Source of the DNA: Cristatella mucedo
Lineage: Eukaryota > Bryozoa > Phylactolaemata > Cristatellidae
Direction of reading: 5' to 3'
Length of the DNA stretch: 64,000 nucleotides
Assembly (NCBI GenBank): GCA_009760855.2
Contig: WPIO01000015.1
Span: forward strand, 1 to 64,000
Shown here one piece after another: positions 49,101 through 59,479 of this stretch. The notes beneath the pieces were generated by a model. The model was not told the origin of the DNA. It was given only the letters and a program-made list of their open reading frames with translations, and did no database searches. Position 1 is the first letter of the stretch; every line of letters starts with the position of its first letter. Position numbers and translations under genes: made by a program.

Positions 49101-49454
49101 CCGTACGATCTGGTTTGTGAGACTGAGCATTAAAAAGAAATAATGGATGAGGGTGCTCAAATAAATATCATTATAATAGCTCTTATTTAGCCAGGAATCA
49201 TGATTTAGCTTTTTCGTTTAAAACCCAGGACTGACAATCCTTAAGCTTCAGTAATAAAGCAGGAATTGTGAATTCCGCCTTTGGGCAGGATCTCTGGAGT
49301 CATCCTTTGCCGTTTAAAGTATAAGCATAAACCAGTTTGCTTCGTTAGAAGCATTGCATAGTATCATGACGATAGCTCGACTGTAAACTAACTGCTTATG
49401 ACTAAATTATAGCTATTGTTTTAAACAACTTTCGATTGTGTATAAACTAAAAGT
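49101..49454. other. AT-rich spacer, nothing recognised
   Basis: No satellite, LINE or coding similarity seen; right border of the continuous array. Confidence 0.4.
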
Positions 49455-49604
49455 GCCGAGCTGGTTTGGTCGAGCGGTTAAGGTGCTCGCCCCGACCAAG
49501 GTCTGACTGAGGTCGTGGGCTCGAACCCTGAGGCATATGTGAAGCGCCTGAATAGAGATTAAGTTCTTTTGGGGCGCTATATAAATGAATTATATTTTTT
49601 AAAT
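49455..49604 (+). mobile_element. tRNA-Leu-like SINE with an L2-type 3' tail, copy 2
   Basis: The tRNA-like head runs from 49455 to about 49534: A-box-like TGGTCGAGCGGTTAAGG at 49467-49483, a stem-forming arm (CGACCAAGGTCTGACTGAGG), and B-box-like GGGCTCGAACCC at 49517-49528. It is followed by GTGAAGCGCCTGAATAGAG, ATTAAGTTCTTTTGGGGC and GCTATATAAATGAATTATA. The layout (GGxxGAGxGGTxAAGG, long variable arm, GTGGGxTCGAA) is that of a Leu tRNA. The tail keeps the GCGCC/GGCGC hairpin of the L2 LINE, so the SINE probably used the LINE RT. The head diverges from a functional tRNA (no intact acceptor stem). Confidence 0.87.
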
Positions 49605-50099
49605 AAAACGAGCGATTGAATAGCCATATCGTATTTACTATTGAGGCACCATAATTTAAGTAAACAAGTGTGAAGTTAGCGAAAACCTCTGAGAGGCCGT
49701 TTAGTCACTAGTTTAGTCACAGTTTAGTCACACTGCTTTAACCGAAACGCGTGAGCCATTTTTAAGATTGCTTTTGCTCAAGGTAAGGGCTAGACCCAAT
49801 TGCCACCAGTAGGCTGCTGCCAGCCTTAGCAAGTGCAGGCTCCATTGCACACACAGGCCATAAATACTGGGTTAATATAAAAATACATAATGGGGCCGAG
49901 AAGGCTTGTGGCTGGCCTGTCTTAGAGCGCCTGGGGCACATACTGGATACTGGATACTGGATAGGTTTGGCTGGAGACTCCTTAGTGTCGCCTATGGTTG
50001 TGAACGTAGCCTCTCCCGTGAATTGGTTACGTCCACACATATACGCGAGTAGCATGAAAGATGGTAGCTCCACTCGCTATTAAAACCCTGCACCCTACG
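49605..50099. other. Spacer with short direct repeats
   Basis: Contains TTTAGTCAC repeats at about 49700-49731, TACTGGA repeats at 49941-49963, and a ~190-base segment (49676-49870) distantly matching 50958-51125 (GCGAAAACxxxTGAGAGG; CTCCATTGCAxxxACAGGC). No gene recognised. Confidence 0.45.
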
Positions 50100-50710
50100 A
50101 AAAACGAGACACGGAATAGCACTGCATGGCCTGTCTACTCGTGACGGGCCGACGTTTCTCACTAGGCCGTTACTACTGGACTTGAGTAAACCGGTATGTG
50201 GGAGGCACCTTCGTATTGGAACTGGCTGCTTCGTAGAGCCTCGATATAGTGACCGCTTGATAATAAAGTTCATCATGCAATGTGACACAATTATTCAACT
50301 GAGGAAGTAGCTAGGACCCCCTATGAAAAAACCGACTTGCACGCATACTCGGTTGCCATTGACATACAGACAATGGCTTTTAAATCATTTACTTGAGTGA
50401 TTCGTTCAATTTAGAATAGCTGCAGTACGGGTCGAGGTCGAGCTATCCCCCATTTGTGGTACAACGTCAAAGGAATTTGTGCAGCACACTAGTTGGGCAT
50501 GCAAGTGGTTCTCACGGAGCAAACGTTGTGTCTGGAGAACATGCTCACAGTGCCTGGTGCCAGTTCCATATGCCTAATTACTCATAGCTCAATGCACAGG
50601 CGGGAGAGGGAGTTGAGTAGGCTGACCTTGCTCCACCTGCTTGGCTCCTATGGCCGCGTTAAGTACCTAGTAATGCAAGCGAGAGCACGGCGCCTGCCGT
50701 CCGACTAGCG
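50100..50710 (+). repeat. Decayed satellite monomer, right fringe (partial)
   Basis: Consensus order is kept: GGAATAGCACTGCATGGCCT, GTGGGAGGCACCTTCGTATTG, ACAATTATTCAACTGAGGAA, TTGTGTCTGGAGAACATGC, GCTCCACCTGCTTGGCTCC and TAATGCAAGCGAGAGC. Strongly diverged and separated by ~1 kb from the array. It mirrors the decayed copies at 10-12 kb. Confidence 0.75.
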
Positions 50711-51139
50711 TTTATCCCGAGCCCGGCTTCTGCAGCTGCAGCGACCGAGCGCCCGCTGAGCATGCTGGAGCGGGCAGCCCTTCGAAGTACGGGCAGCGTA
50801 TGCGCGCTAAAGGGATGAACGTATGGATAAATAGCGTTGTTTGCTAAACAAAATAATAACCACATTTGATTGACGAGCAACAGCAGGTAAAGCATAGCAA
50901 TGCATATCCTTGAACTGGTTAGGATTGAGGCAATCTGCCTCAAACCAACCGGTTTACCGTCAGCGAAAACATGTGAGAGGTAGTTTTGACTTACCCACGG
51001 CTGGAAGTAAAACTCTAGAGCTTGTCTCAGGTTGCTGTTTCTTCAGCTAACCCTCAAGCAAAGTGTCGCCAACCTGTGCCAGCCAGCGTCAGCAAGTCCG
51101 TGCTCCATTGCATTTACAGGCTCACCTGCTGCCCCTCAG
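50711..51139. other. Unassigned, weak repeat at its right end
   Basis: No gene seen. 50958-51125 is distantly related to 49676-49870. Confidence 0.35.
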
Positions 51140-53721
51140 AATGTCGCCTAGAAAGATAGGACAAATTGAGGCACGCCAGACTGCCTGTGTAACCGAGGTC
51201 TTACAGCGGTGGCAGAATGAAACCATATGAATAAGATGAGGCAAGTGGTTAATCAAATAATCCTTGAAGCTCTAAAAATGCGAATACAGATGGTTAAGTG
51301 TCTTTGCATACAATTTACCGGCGGTGTTGCTAAGTTTAATCGACCATATGTGTCTTTTGATGTAGAAGGAAACTCGTGGGTGTAATGCTTCACTCATGTG
51401 TTTTTAACAAGCTACTGAAGCTTGTATTAAATTTATGCCTGCGCAGAAAATATTGTCTTCTTTAAGCACACTAGCAAGCCAGGCACAATTACAGTGCTAG
51501 TGACCTCTGTCAAGCATGGATGATCAGTGACGATATAGTGAGTACCTCCTTAATGTTCAGACAACTGAATCACTGACTGATCTATGCTCGAAAAAGTCCT
51601 AACTGGCCACGAGATCGGGAAACCAATTAATAATAATAATGCTCCTGATAAAGCACCATCAGACAACTCAATCTCGTTCTAGGCACTTTCCATTTGCTGC
51701 AAAGGAAATACAGCCGTAATGGTTGTTGGTATCATGCTTGAAGAACAACATGAATAACGTGGTTAGGTGTGACATGAACAAGGTCAGCATGCAAGAGTGG
51801 TCAGTGGCAGCTTGCACAGTGTCGGCATGCATTAGGACGGAAAGAACGAATTACAGGGACCCCTAAATGCCGTCATAAATAGGTGTGTTTTCAAGTTCTT
51901 TTTAAATGAGGTCAAGTCAGGGGATGTCGCGACGCAAGTCGGAAGTGCTTTGGGAGCATACACACTAAATGCAAGGTTTCCAAAGGATTTAAGGTATATA
52001 CGAGGAATAATCAAACACCTAGACTCCGAAAGGGTGCGGTGAGAAGCCTGGTGCGGGAGTAGATCTGACAGGTAGGCTGGAGCGAAAGAATGAAGTGACC
52101 TAAAAGTGTGAAACAAAACCTTGAAGTCGATCCGTTGTTTGACTGGTAGCCAGTGCTAGTGGCGAGAAGTGGTGTGACGTGGCAGCTTCGACGCTCACGA
52201 CATACAAGTCTAGCTGCAGAGTTTTACACTAGCTGTAAGAGCATGATTGCATATGCTGGTAGGCCAGCAAGCTGTGAGTTACAGGAGTCAAGAGGGGATG
52301 TCACAAATGTATGGACCAACTTAGATGCAGTATTCTTACCTAAACTAGCCTGATGTTTAGTAATGTCATGTAGCCGAAAGTACTCAGACTTGATTTGGGG
52401 CTGAGGTGCCGTCTAACAAAAGGTCACTTTGGAACATGACATCTAGATTGTGTGCTGATTCAACAAGAGATATGCTGGCAGAGCCAATTTTTTGCGTTAG
52501 CCTTTCTAATTTCTGAATTATACTCGGCTTGCCCATAAGTAATGAGTTTGTTTTTTATCATCCTTTAATTTGAGAAAGTTTGCTACCATCCATGTGAACA
52601 CGTCATCAATACATGCGGCAAGGGAGTTGAGAGAATTTTAGGTGCTTGAAGTCTGTTAGTGATCAAAGCAAAGGTGCAAATGAGTGTCATCTGCATAAAA
52701 GTGGGGCCCTAGATTGTGCTTGGCAATCACATCAGCAACAGAAAGAGTATAAATCATGAATAGAACCGGACCTAGCAGGGCGCCCGGAGGTACCCCATAT
52801 TTCAGAGGTACCTCGGATGGTCGTCGTCCTTTTATATCAATACTCTGAAGTCCACCACTGAGATAGGACCTGAACTATTGCAGAGCAGTGCAGCGACGCC
52901 CAGGTGAGTCAAGGGGCGCTCAAGAAGAACTTGGCGATTGATAGTTTCAGAAGCTGCCAAAAGATCGAGCAAAAGTATCCGAGTGACAAATGATAATGTA
53001 AAGACCTACCTAAAATATTGCAACCACTGAGTATGTGCAACATGTTCTTGGTGTTAATGCAAGGCTGGAGAAGGTGATAGCACCCTCCCACCACCAACAG
53101 ACAGGCAGAAAATTCGACAAGCTATAATTTGCCATTCGCTTGTAAGCCAGGTTATGGCAAACAACTTTTCGACGACCAGGTTTGCAACGAACAAATTTGG
53201 TATTGGCAATGAGCATGCATGAACAAGAGAACGGCACGTCTAAACGTCTAGGGCTGCTTTCAGGATAAAATTGAATTGCCATAAACGTGCATCCCCACTA
53301 ACGTCTCAATGCGGCTGCTGCTTTTGCTTAATTATTTAGCATGAGGTAACCTACCCTAAGGTCCTGAAGATGTTATCCTAAGTTAGAGAAGAACTTTTTG
53401 TCTCGTGCAATCCATCATTAAACTTTAATTCATGTGTGGACTTTAAACCTCACGATATTGTGTTACTAACAGTCCTAAATGGTAAGATGTGGCCTGGCTG
53501 GTTAACGGCAGGGACCGAACTCGTATTTTTTGCAAAATTGAGTACCCAACATAAGAACAGGACATTCGAGTTATGGGAAAATGTAATACCCCGTCTGAGA
53601 TTGGAAGAAACCATAGCTGCCGCTTGCGTTTAGAGCTTTGATACATAGTGGCTGGGAAATGCCATCACAAGAGCAGGCCCATTTGTGCAGTGACGACTGC
53701 TTATACATTACGAATCACACC
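51140..53721 (+). repeat. Second tandem repeat, unit A1 (split by an L2 insertion)
   Basis: 51140-51627 matches 56040-56530 (for example ACCTCCTTAATGTTCAGACA in both), and 52991-53721 matches 56540-57270 (CTGGAGAAGGTGATAGCACC; CCTCACGATATTxTGTTACTAAC). The two halves are separated by a minus-strand L2 copy absent from the other unit. The function of the unit is unknown; open frames are short and not shared between units. Confidence 0.8.
51628..52990 (-). mobile_element. 5'-truncated L2 LINE copy with a paralogous empty site
   Basis: The - strand encodes decayed RT from the motif A region (GATCGAGC near 52970, motif YADD degraded near 52705) through the C-terminal block (HTFRSLHSFAPAYLSDLLPH, near 52090) and the 3' tail with (AAT)n at 51630. 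Frames are broken many times. The related unit at 55.7-57.3 kb lacks it and reads GGGGCAAAAAATAATAACGT. The flanks here, ATTAATAATAATAATG and AAATGATAATGTAAAG, suggest a ~9-10 base target duplication around AATRATAATG. Confidence 0.85.
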
Positions 53722-54224
53722 TGTGAGACGCAGTGCTGCCGTGAAGCCATTGAACAGTCAATGGGCGAGATAACTACAACCTTTAATGATAATAATGATA
53801 ATGATGCACTTTCTAAAGCGCCCTCAGAAAACCCAATCTCTTTTAGGTTGCTTTAGATTTGCCGCAAAGGGAACCGTTAGCCGACAAGCAGAGTGTAAAC
53901 CATACCACACACGGACAAAGACATAGAATAAGTGAGAAACAGGCCTAATACATAGGAGCGTTCAATTATTGCTATTAGATGAGCAAACCATCATGCGTAG
54001 AACCTTCATGCTATCGGCTTCTCTTCATGATCACTCTCTGCTCGACCGTAGCTGATGAGGCCTTGGCAGAGGCCTATTGGCCTAGGTGCACGTGACAGTT
54101 GGCCAGTCAGCAGTGATCGGCAGCTCCGAAAATAGACATGATGTCCTGAGTCAGCCAGTGCTGCACTCAGGTAAAGGTGAAACCACCTACACACTCCCTG
54201 GCTGTGAAGCCGATTCAGCAAACA
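53722..54224 (-). repeat. LTR (3' LTR on the - strand)
   Basis: Shared with the other LTR: GTGAGACGCAGTGCT, the ATGCTATCGGCTTCTCTTC block, GCTCCGAAAATAGACATG and GTGAAGC..ATT. On the - strand it begins TGTTTGC and ends CTCACA. A LINE tail (53785-53871) lies inside it. Confidence 0.75.
53785..53871 (-). mobile_element. LINE-tail-only insertion in the LTR
   Basis: AATGATAATAATGATAATG, then GCACTTTCTAAAGCGCCCTC and AATCTCTTTTAGGTTGC, the reverse complement of the L2 3' hairpin tail. Absent from the partner LTR, so the borders are clear. Confidence 0.8.
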
Positions 54225-54232
54225 CCTCCCCT
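54225..54232 (-). other. Polypurine-tract-like site before the 3' LTR
   Basis: AGGGGAGG on the - strand stands immediately before the TGTTTGC start of the 3' LTR, the position used to prime plus-strand DNA synthesis in LTR elements. Confidence 0.5.
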
Positions 54233-54287
54233 AACTGAACAGCCACTTTCTGTCCGTAGATGTACAACGGTAGTAGTACAAACTGAC

Positions 54288-54352
54288 AATTTGGTGGATC
54301 TAGAACTGGTGGATCTTTGGTGGATTTTGATGGATTTGGATTTGGTGGATCT
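54288..54352 (+). repeat. Short degenerate repeat of GGTGGATCT
   Basis: GGTGGATCT occurs three times with GATGGATTT and TGGATTTGG variants between, inside the copia-type internal region next to its 3' end. Confidence 0.6.
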
Positions 54353-54469
54353 GAAACCATCATGGCAGCGTTGGACAAGGAAGTTCTCAGAGACTAGCAG
54401 TTGACGACTGCCTAAAACTTCTCTGTGAATTTGTTGCCATCCACCTGAAAATTGCCTTGACCAAAGAAG

Positions 54470-55145
54470 TAACCCACTGTGACCGACTATCAAGCAGTAA
54501 TTGCACTTACCGGTAAACTTGTAGGTATGCTGTTTTCTGTCAGCAATGGGCACAGCCGCTGTGCGGTCTTTCCAGACTTCGTTAGAAGCCACGGGAGCCA
54601 TCTCTTGCATGTTCTTTTCGTGACAAGGTCGATTTTTCCACCACAGACGCTCATGCAGTAGCCTGCTCTGCAAAGTCAAGCGTTAAGTCGCGCATGTTCC
54701 TTGCTTCAAGGGCCATTATCAGCGGCTGCCACGACTCCGATAGCCCATTAAGCAAGTGGATGCCGATCTGTTCTTCTGGTAAAGTGTCGCATGCTGGTTG
54801 AAGCACATTTGCAATTGGACTTAACTTCGCTTGCGTAATCCTGGAAACCCTTCCGACATTCGTATAGATTCAAGCTTCGGATGTAGGAGTAACCTTCTCA
54901 TCAGCGTTCTCATAGCCTGTATGGCATCTAGCTCCCGCCATGCCTCCGAAGCCATTGCCGTGGTTCCTATACCGGAACTCAGTAGCCCAGAATCCGAGAC
55001 AGCCGTGACGAGCACAGACAAAGCATTCGCCGTTCGCCGATCAAGCTCTCGCTGCGCCTTACCGTCCTCTTTGTCTTTCTTGATACTGTCGCCAGCAAGA
55101 GATGCTACCTACACGGCCACCTCTCGCCGTCACCGTTTACGACGC
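54470..55145 (-). pseudogene. Copia-type gag relic
   Basis: Successive - strand frames read ELDRRTANALSVLVTAVSDS, then ASEAWRELDAIQ and LMRRLLLHPKLESIRMSEG; then LSPIANVLQPACDTLPEEQI, GIHLLNGLSESWQPLIMAL, RDLTLDF; then SRLLHERLWWKN and GKCNYCLIVGH. The order (A.xxLxxxVSD...AxEAWxxLxAI...LxxxLxxxKLxSIxM; LLxGLPESWxPLIxAL; LTLDxVxSRLLxEE; CNYCxxxGH) is that of the copia gag/UBN2 family, which forms the particle. At least three frame changes and stops; inactive. The final knuckle is incomplete (second C...H present, last C missing). Confidence 0.7.
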
Positions 55146-55240
55146 TCCGTGGGTCGTCGCTGATGAAGTTTAATATCGCCCAGGTATGTCACAGCTTGCA
55201 ATTCTCAATGTAAACTTCTCGAAACTAACGCCGCCAGTGA

Positions 55241-55258
55241 GCGCTGAGCACATAGCCC
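55241..55258 (-). other. Primer-binding-site-like sequence (initiator-Met tRNA half type)
   Basis: On the - strand, directly after the 5' LTR, is GGGCTATGTGCTCAGC. It resembles GGGTTATGGGCCCAG, the complement of the anticodon region of initiator-Met tRNA, which Drosophila copia uses from a half-tRNA primer. About 13 of 18 positions agree by eye. Suggestive only. Confidence 0.45.
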
Positions 55259-55665
55259 GTGAGACGCAGTGCTACCCTAAAGCTGTTCACCAGCCAAGGG
55301 TTGAAAAAGCTAAAAATTTTAATAACGCAGCTGACAAACAGAACGGGCACAATAGCAAATACCGACAAAAAATAAGCGACAAAAAGCTTCGATATATAGT
55401 ACTCCTATGATTACTATTGGCAGAGCGTGCCATCATGTGTAAGAATCTTAATGCTATCGGCTTCTCTTCCTGATCACTCCGATAAGCCATAGTTGAGGGC
55501 TTTGGTAGAGGCCTATTGGCCTGGTTACACGTGATGCTCAGCCAATCGGGAAGAATCTGCTGCTCCGAAAATAGACATGGTCTCCAGAGTCAGCCAGTAC
55601 TGCACCCAGGTCAAGGTGAAACTGCATGGCACATTCATTGGCAGTGAAGCTGATTTAGCCGAACA
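55258..55665 (-). repeat. LTR (5' LTR on the - strand)
   Basis: Same blocks as the left LTR, without the LINE tail. On the - strand it begins TGTTCGGCTAAATCAGC; its far end adjoins the PBS-like sequence. Confidence 0.75.
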
Positions 55666-55668
55666 TAA

Positions 55669-55742
55669 CTTGTAAAGCGCCTAGAAAGAGAGTGAGTTCT
55701 CTGAGGGCGCTTTATAAAGTGTAATATTATTATTCTATTATT
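55669..55742 (+). mobile_element. LINE-tail-only copy next to the LTR
   Basis: TGTAAAGCGCCTAGAAAGAG, AGTGAGTTCTCTGAGGGC, GCTTTATAAAGTG and TAATATTATTATT: the L2 3' hairpin tail with no coding sequence before it. It starts three bases after the LTR end. Confidence 0.8.
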
Positions 55743-57274
55743 AACTGCATAGACATGCTTACTGTTTTGCTAATTTTAGCAACAAAAGAGTGCCCTCCGA
55801 ACACTATTGCAAGGCGAATAATCTTCTCTACACTTAAATTCAAATAAGAACAAAGTAGTACAAACAGTCACAAGCTACAGCTCAGGGTAGAAACGACGTT
55901 TTTACAACAAAGGGATTACTCGCAAGAAACAAAACAAATGTACATCAAGCCTGCTAACACTTAAACGAATTAGTAAAATTGGCGGGGAAACGGACGTATG
56001 ACATAAGGTACGCGAAGACAGCTGATTGGGTGCTGATATTGACAGCTCTGCAAGATCGCAAAATTAAAGGCATCCCAGACAGCCTATGTAACCAGAATGT
56101 TATAGCCTCAGCTTCAGAATGGGACCACTATAATAGGCTGAGGCGAATGGGTTGTAAAAGAGTCCTTGAGGCCGTACAAATGCCAATGCAGATGTTCAAG
56201 TGTAATTCTATACAAGAGACTGGGTGTGTTGCTAAGCGTTGAACGGCAATGCTTGTCTGTAAAGTTGGAAGTCAAACATACGGGTGTACATGTTCAAGCC
56301 TCTGTAGCCAGAGAACTACTTACTGAAGCTTTCATTAAATTCACTATGACACAGAAAACGTGAACTCGTTTAAGCATACTAGTAAGCTTGACACGGTTAC
56401 AGTGCAAGTGATCTCTCTTAAGCATGGAGGATCACTGACAATACAGTGCATACCTCCTTAATGTTCAGACAACGGAATCAATGACCGATCTACACTCTAC
56501 GAAGTCTTAAGTGGCCATAAGATAGGGGCAAAAAATAATAACGTAAAAGCCGGCCTAAACAATTGCCACCACTAGATATATGCAACAATTTTGTGGTTTC
56601 AAAGCCAGACTGGAGAAGGTGATAGCACCTTCCCACCACCTAAAGACAGACAGAAGATCAGATAATGATTAGCTTGCCATTTGCATGTAAGCCAGGCAGT
56701 CATCCACACTTTTTGATAGGGAAGATTTACAATAAACAGAAAACAATGATGGCTTTTGACAAGGAGCACACGACCACTAACAAATGTTAGGTATTAACTG
56801 GAGCACAGCTGTCTTGTAATAAATTGAATCGCAGTACAAGTGAAGCCATACTATCGTCACAATACGAATGTTGCACTTGCTGAATTATTTAAAATGATGC
56901 AGTGCTCTCCTAAGGTCCCGAAGAGGTCTTCCAAGTTATAGAAGATTTTTATTAGCTCGTGCAATCCAACAGAACATTGTAAGTCAGGTGTGGACTCTAG
57001 ACCTCACGATATTATGTTACTAACAGAGTCATCAACGGCAAGAAGTGGCACAGGTCATTAGCAGCAGTCACCGAGCTCACATTTCCTTGATTTCGAGGAG
57101 AGTACATAAGAGCAGGGCATTCGAGTCACAGCGTACTTCAATAAAAACTGGCGACTGGAAGAATCCCTAGCGGCTGCATGAATTAAGAGCCACGATACAC
57201 AACGTCTGCGAAATACCGTCACAAGAGTAAATTCGTTTGCATGGAATACTGCTCCTACACCACGCGTCCCAACA
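55743..57274 (+). repeat. Second tandem repeat, unit A2 (~1.53 kb)
   Basis: Start block TAGACATGCTTACTGTTTTG (55747) recurs as TAGACGTGCTTAGCGTTCGG (57282), and GTGCCCTCCGAACACT is found in both. The middle and right parts match unit A1 and show the uninterrupted (empty) L2 site at about 56527-56542. An 87-codon open frame at 55979-56242 is not conserved in the other units. Confidence 0.8.
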
Positions 57275-57590
57275 ACTACGTAGACGTGCTTAGCGTTCGG
57301 CTGATTTCAGCAACAAAATAGTGCCCTCCGAACACTGTATTGAAAGACACAGAATCCTCCCTACATTTAAATTCAAACAACAGCAACGTGGCACCGACAG
57401 TCCCGTGCTACAGCTCGGGCAGCAACAGTGTTTTCACGTGAAAGGGTCCACTTACAAGACAGGTAAGAAATGTACGTTAAGCCTGCTAGCACTTAAGGGA
57501 AATTGGTAAATTTGACGAGGGAAAAGGACATGCGACGTACGGTATATCAAGGCAGCTGATTAGGAGCCGTTCTGGAGCTGTTGGCATTTT
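57275..57590 (+). repeat. Second tandem repeat, unit A3 (partial)
   Basis: Follows A2 from TAGACGTGCTTAGC to AGGCAGCTGATTAGG (57553-57567), matching 55747-56030. Similarity ends at about 57585. Confidence 0.75.
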
Positions 57591-58849
57591 CCTGAACCAG
57601 TAGTTTCTATACAGCGTTCTAAGCCTGGGCTCATTTTTTAGCCTAAGCACAATGCGTGCCTTTAATAAACTCCGATTCCATAATCTAGGCATATCATGTA
57701 CACACTCCCGACACATATAATGCAATCCAGTTGCCGGCAAGACCAGGTGCTGTTAAGCCCTTCGTTAAACGTGGATGATCAAAATAAGCGGCAACATGCC
57801 AGCAGTCGCAATCGAAAGCACGAAGCTGAGAGCAAAAGCTAAGTGCGAAGCTAGAGGCACAAACCTGAACCAAAATTCGGAAGGTCACTGCCAAAGCACA
57901 CGAGGACGAAACGATTGAAACGAAGACTTATGCTATCCCGCTTAAACTGCGTCCACCCGGCAAACTACCAGCGAGGTTACAGGACAGCTTACTTACACTT
58001 CCTGTGGGTGGCGCGGTTACTCCGCCACCCAACAGTGTCACAGTGACCGAACTAACGGTTTCCTTTTTGCATAAATATGCCATAAGTCACGTGGATTACG
58101 GTAAGGCAGGAATACAGCAGCTAGTCATTTAGTGCCAGTACACAGAATAGGTTAGGAAGAAAAAAGATTCCAGGTAGAGAGAAATTCCTACGCCAGTCAC
58201 AAAGAGAATGTGCGGATTGGTACAGCACGGTACCTCTGTAGCTCTTCATTTGGCTCATACTAGGCTGCTAAAGCTAGTTCTCAAGCTCAATAGATGAATT
58301 GAGTGCCAAATGAGGCAACTTAGGGTGAGAGTAGTAACAACAATGTTCAGCTGTGCGCACACCACCCCTACTTTACCCCCCCCCCACACCCCCCCCGGCG
58401 TCGTCCTAGCAGACAGCGAGCAGAGGAAAAGACCGGAGCTTTTGGCTAAAAAAATCTGGAGCTGGTATTACAAGCAGCCAGTGTAAAGGCTAGCTTGTTG
58501 TACGTGTACATTCTGGCATATTCAACCTGCAAAAGCATGGTCAGTAGCCACTAGCGAGACCTGTCTCTTCTGACTCAGTGCAGACAGAGCCTTTGGCTGA
58601 CCAGTTGTATCTTCTTATCCTACAGGAAACGTGCAGCCGGTCAGCTTTTCATATGGGATAGCTTAGTATAAAGTCTCTCACGAAAGCAGCACCAACAATT
58701 GATCGATGCACTTGATTCTCCTCATTGTTCTTATGTAGACTTCCCACTTATAACAGGTGGCTTCACAGCTTCATCCGGTCAATGGGGCCGTCAAATGTTA
58801 TAGATCCCCATTGACTAGTTAACTGCTACAAAGCTGCTTTGCTACATTG
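57591..58849. other. Unassigned stretch with a C-rich tract
   Basis: No gene, RNA or repeat family recognised. A cytosine-rich tract at about 58371-58399 (runs of ten and eight C) is the only low-complexity feature. Confidence 0.4.
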
Positions 58850-59300
58850 GTAGTAATAACAATAACACATTTACGTAGTTCACTCAGAGAACTAAATCTC
58901 TCCATTGGCACTCTAGGGATGCTGCAAGCTAAGCATTACTAAATGTTTGCTGGCAATATCAGAACGCTGCACGCATCGTGTATGCACATACGTGCATACG
59001 GAGGACAAATCACAAAGACCCGCAAAATGCTGTAGTGAGCATTGCATTTGAAGCTTCTTTATTATTTCATCATGTCGGGGGACGCTGTGCCGAGCATTAG
59101 TTGACAGTTTCAGGCTTTGGGAGCATGGGAACTAAAGGCACGATTTTGACGTTCGTATGAGGTATGGCTATGCGACTCGAGTCAGAACAGTGGGTTTTAG
59201 GACTTTTTGCCTGGTGAAGGAGTAGTTCTGATAGGTAGGCTATAGCCAGAGAATGAAGAGACCTAGAAGTAACCGCCATTGGCTCGATGGACTGCTATTT
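58850..59300 (-). mobile_element. Strongly decayed L2 LINE 3' fragment
   Basis: On the - strand: remains of LHSLAIAYLSELLLHQAKS (near 59250), of AFNVPMLPKPET, of the 3' UTR, and of the hairpin tail (CAGAGAACTAAATCTCTCC at 58886-) followed by AT-rich TTATTGTTATTACTACC. Many indels. Confidence 0.7.
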
Positions 59301-59479
59301 TTATTAACTTTGGCACAATCAGCCGTTTTTGCCTAGAAAATTGAATTTACATATAGTATGAAGTTGTTATACCAGACCAGTTGATGGCTGTTCTGAAAGG
59401 ATAGTCATTTAATGAAATGCATCTCTATCTGTAACTCTACAAATCCCCAAAACTGCATGGGTGTTAGGTAGGAGAGTTT

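Larger units (their letters stand above)
53722..55665 (-). mobile_element. Short copia-type LTR retrotransposon, gag-only (TR-GAG-like)
   Basis: Two direct repeats of ~410 bases (53722-54224, with an 87-base LINE tail inserted, and 55258-55665) flank only ~1.03 kb. Read on the - strand: the 5' LTR (right) begins TGTTCGGCT and ends near CTCAC; a PBS-like GGGCTATGTGCTCAGC follows; then comes a copia-type gag relic; then a PPT-like AGGGGAGG; then the 3' LTR beginning TGTTTGC. There is no room for protease, integrase or RT. It inserted at or near the junction of tandem units A1 and A2. The LTRs are well diverged and the element is old. It could be a deletion derivative of a full copia element, or a genuinely short non-autonomous family. 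Confidence 0.72.

Noticed and set aside
49455-49534. Functional tRNA-Leu gene
   Set aside because: No intact acceptor stem pairing, and it is joined to a LINE-like tail; a second copy of the same composite exists at 4903-5058. It is a SINE.
55979-56242. 87-codon frame in unit A2 as a gene
   Set aside because: Not kept open in the homologous part of units A1 and A3.
58371-58399. Cytosine-rich tract as an i-motif or telomeric element
   Set aside because: No regular TTAGGG-like spacing; simple low complexity is enough.
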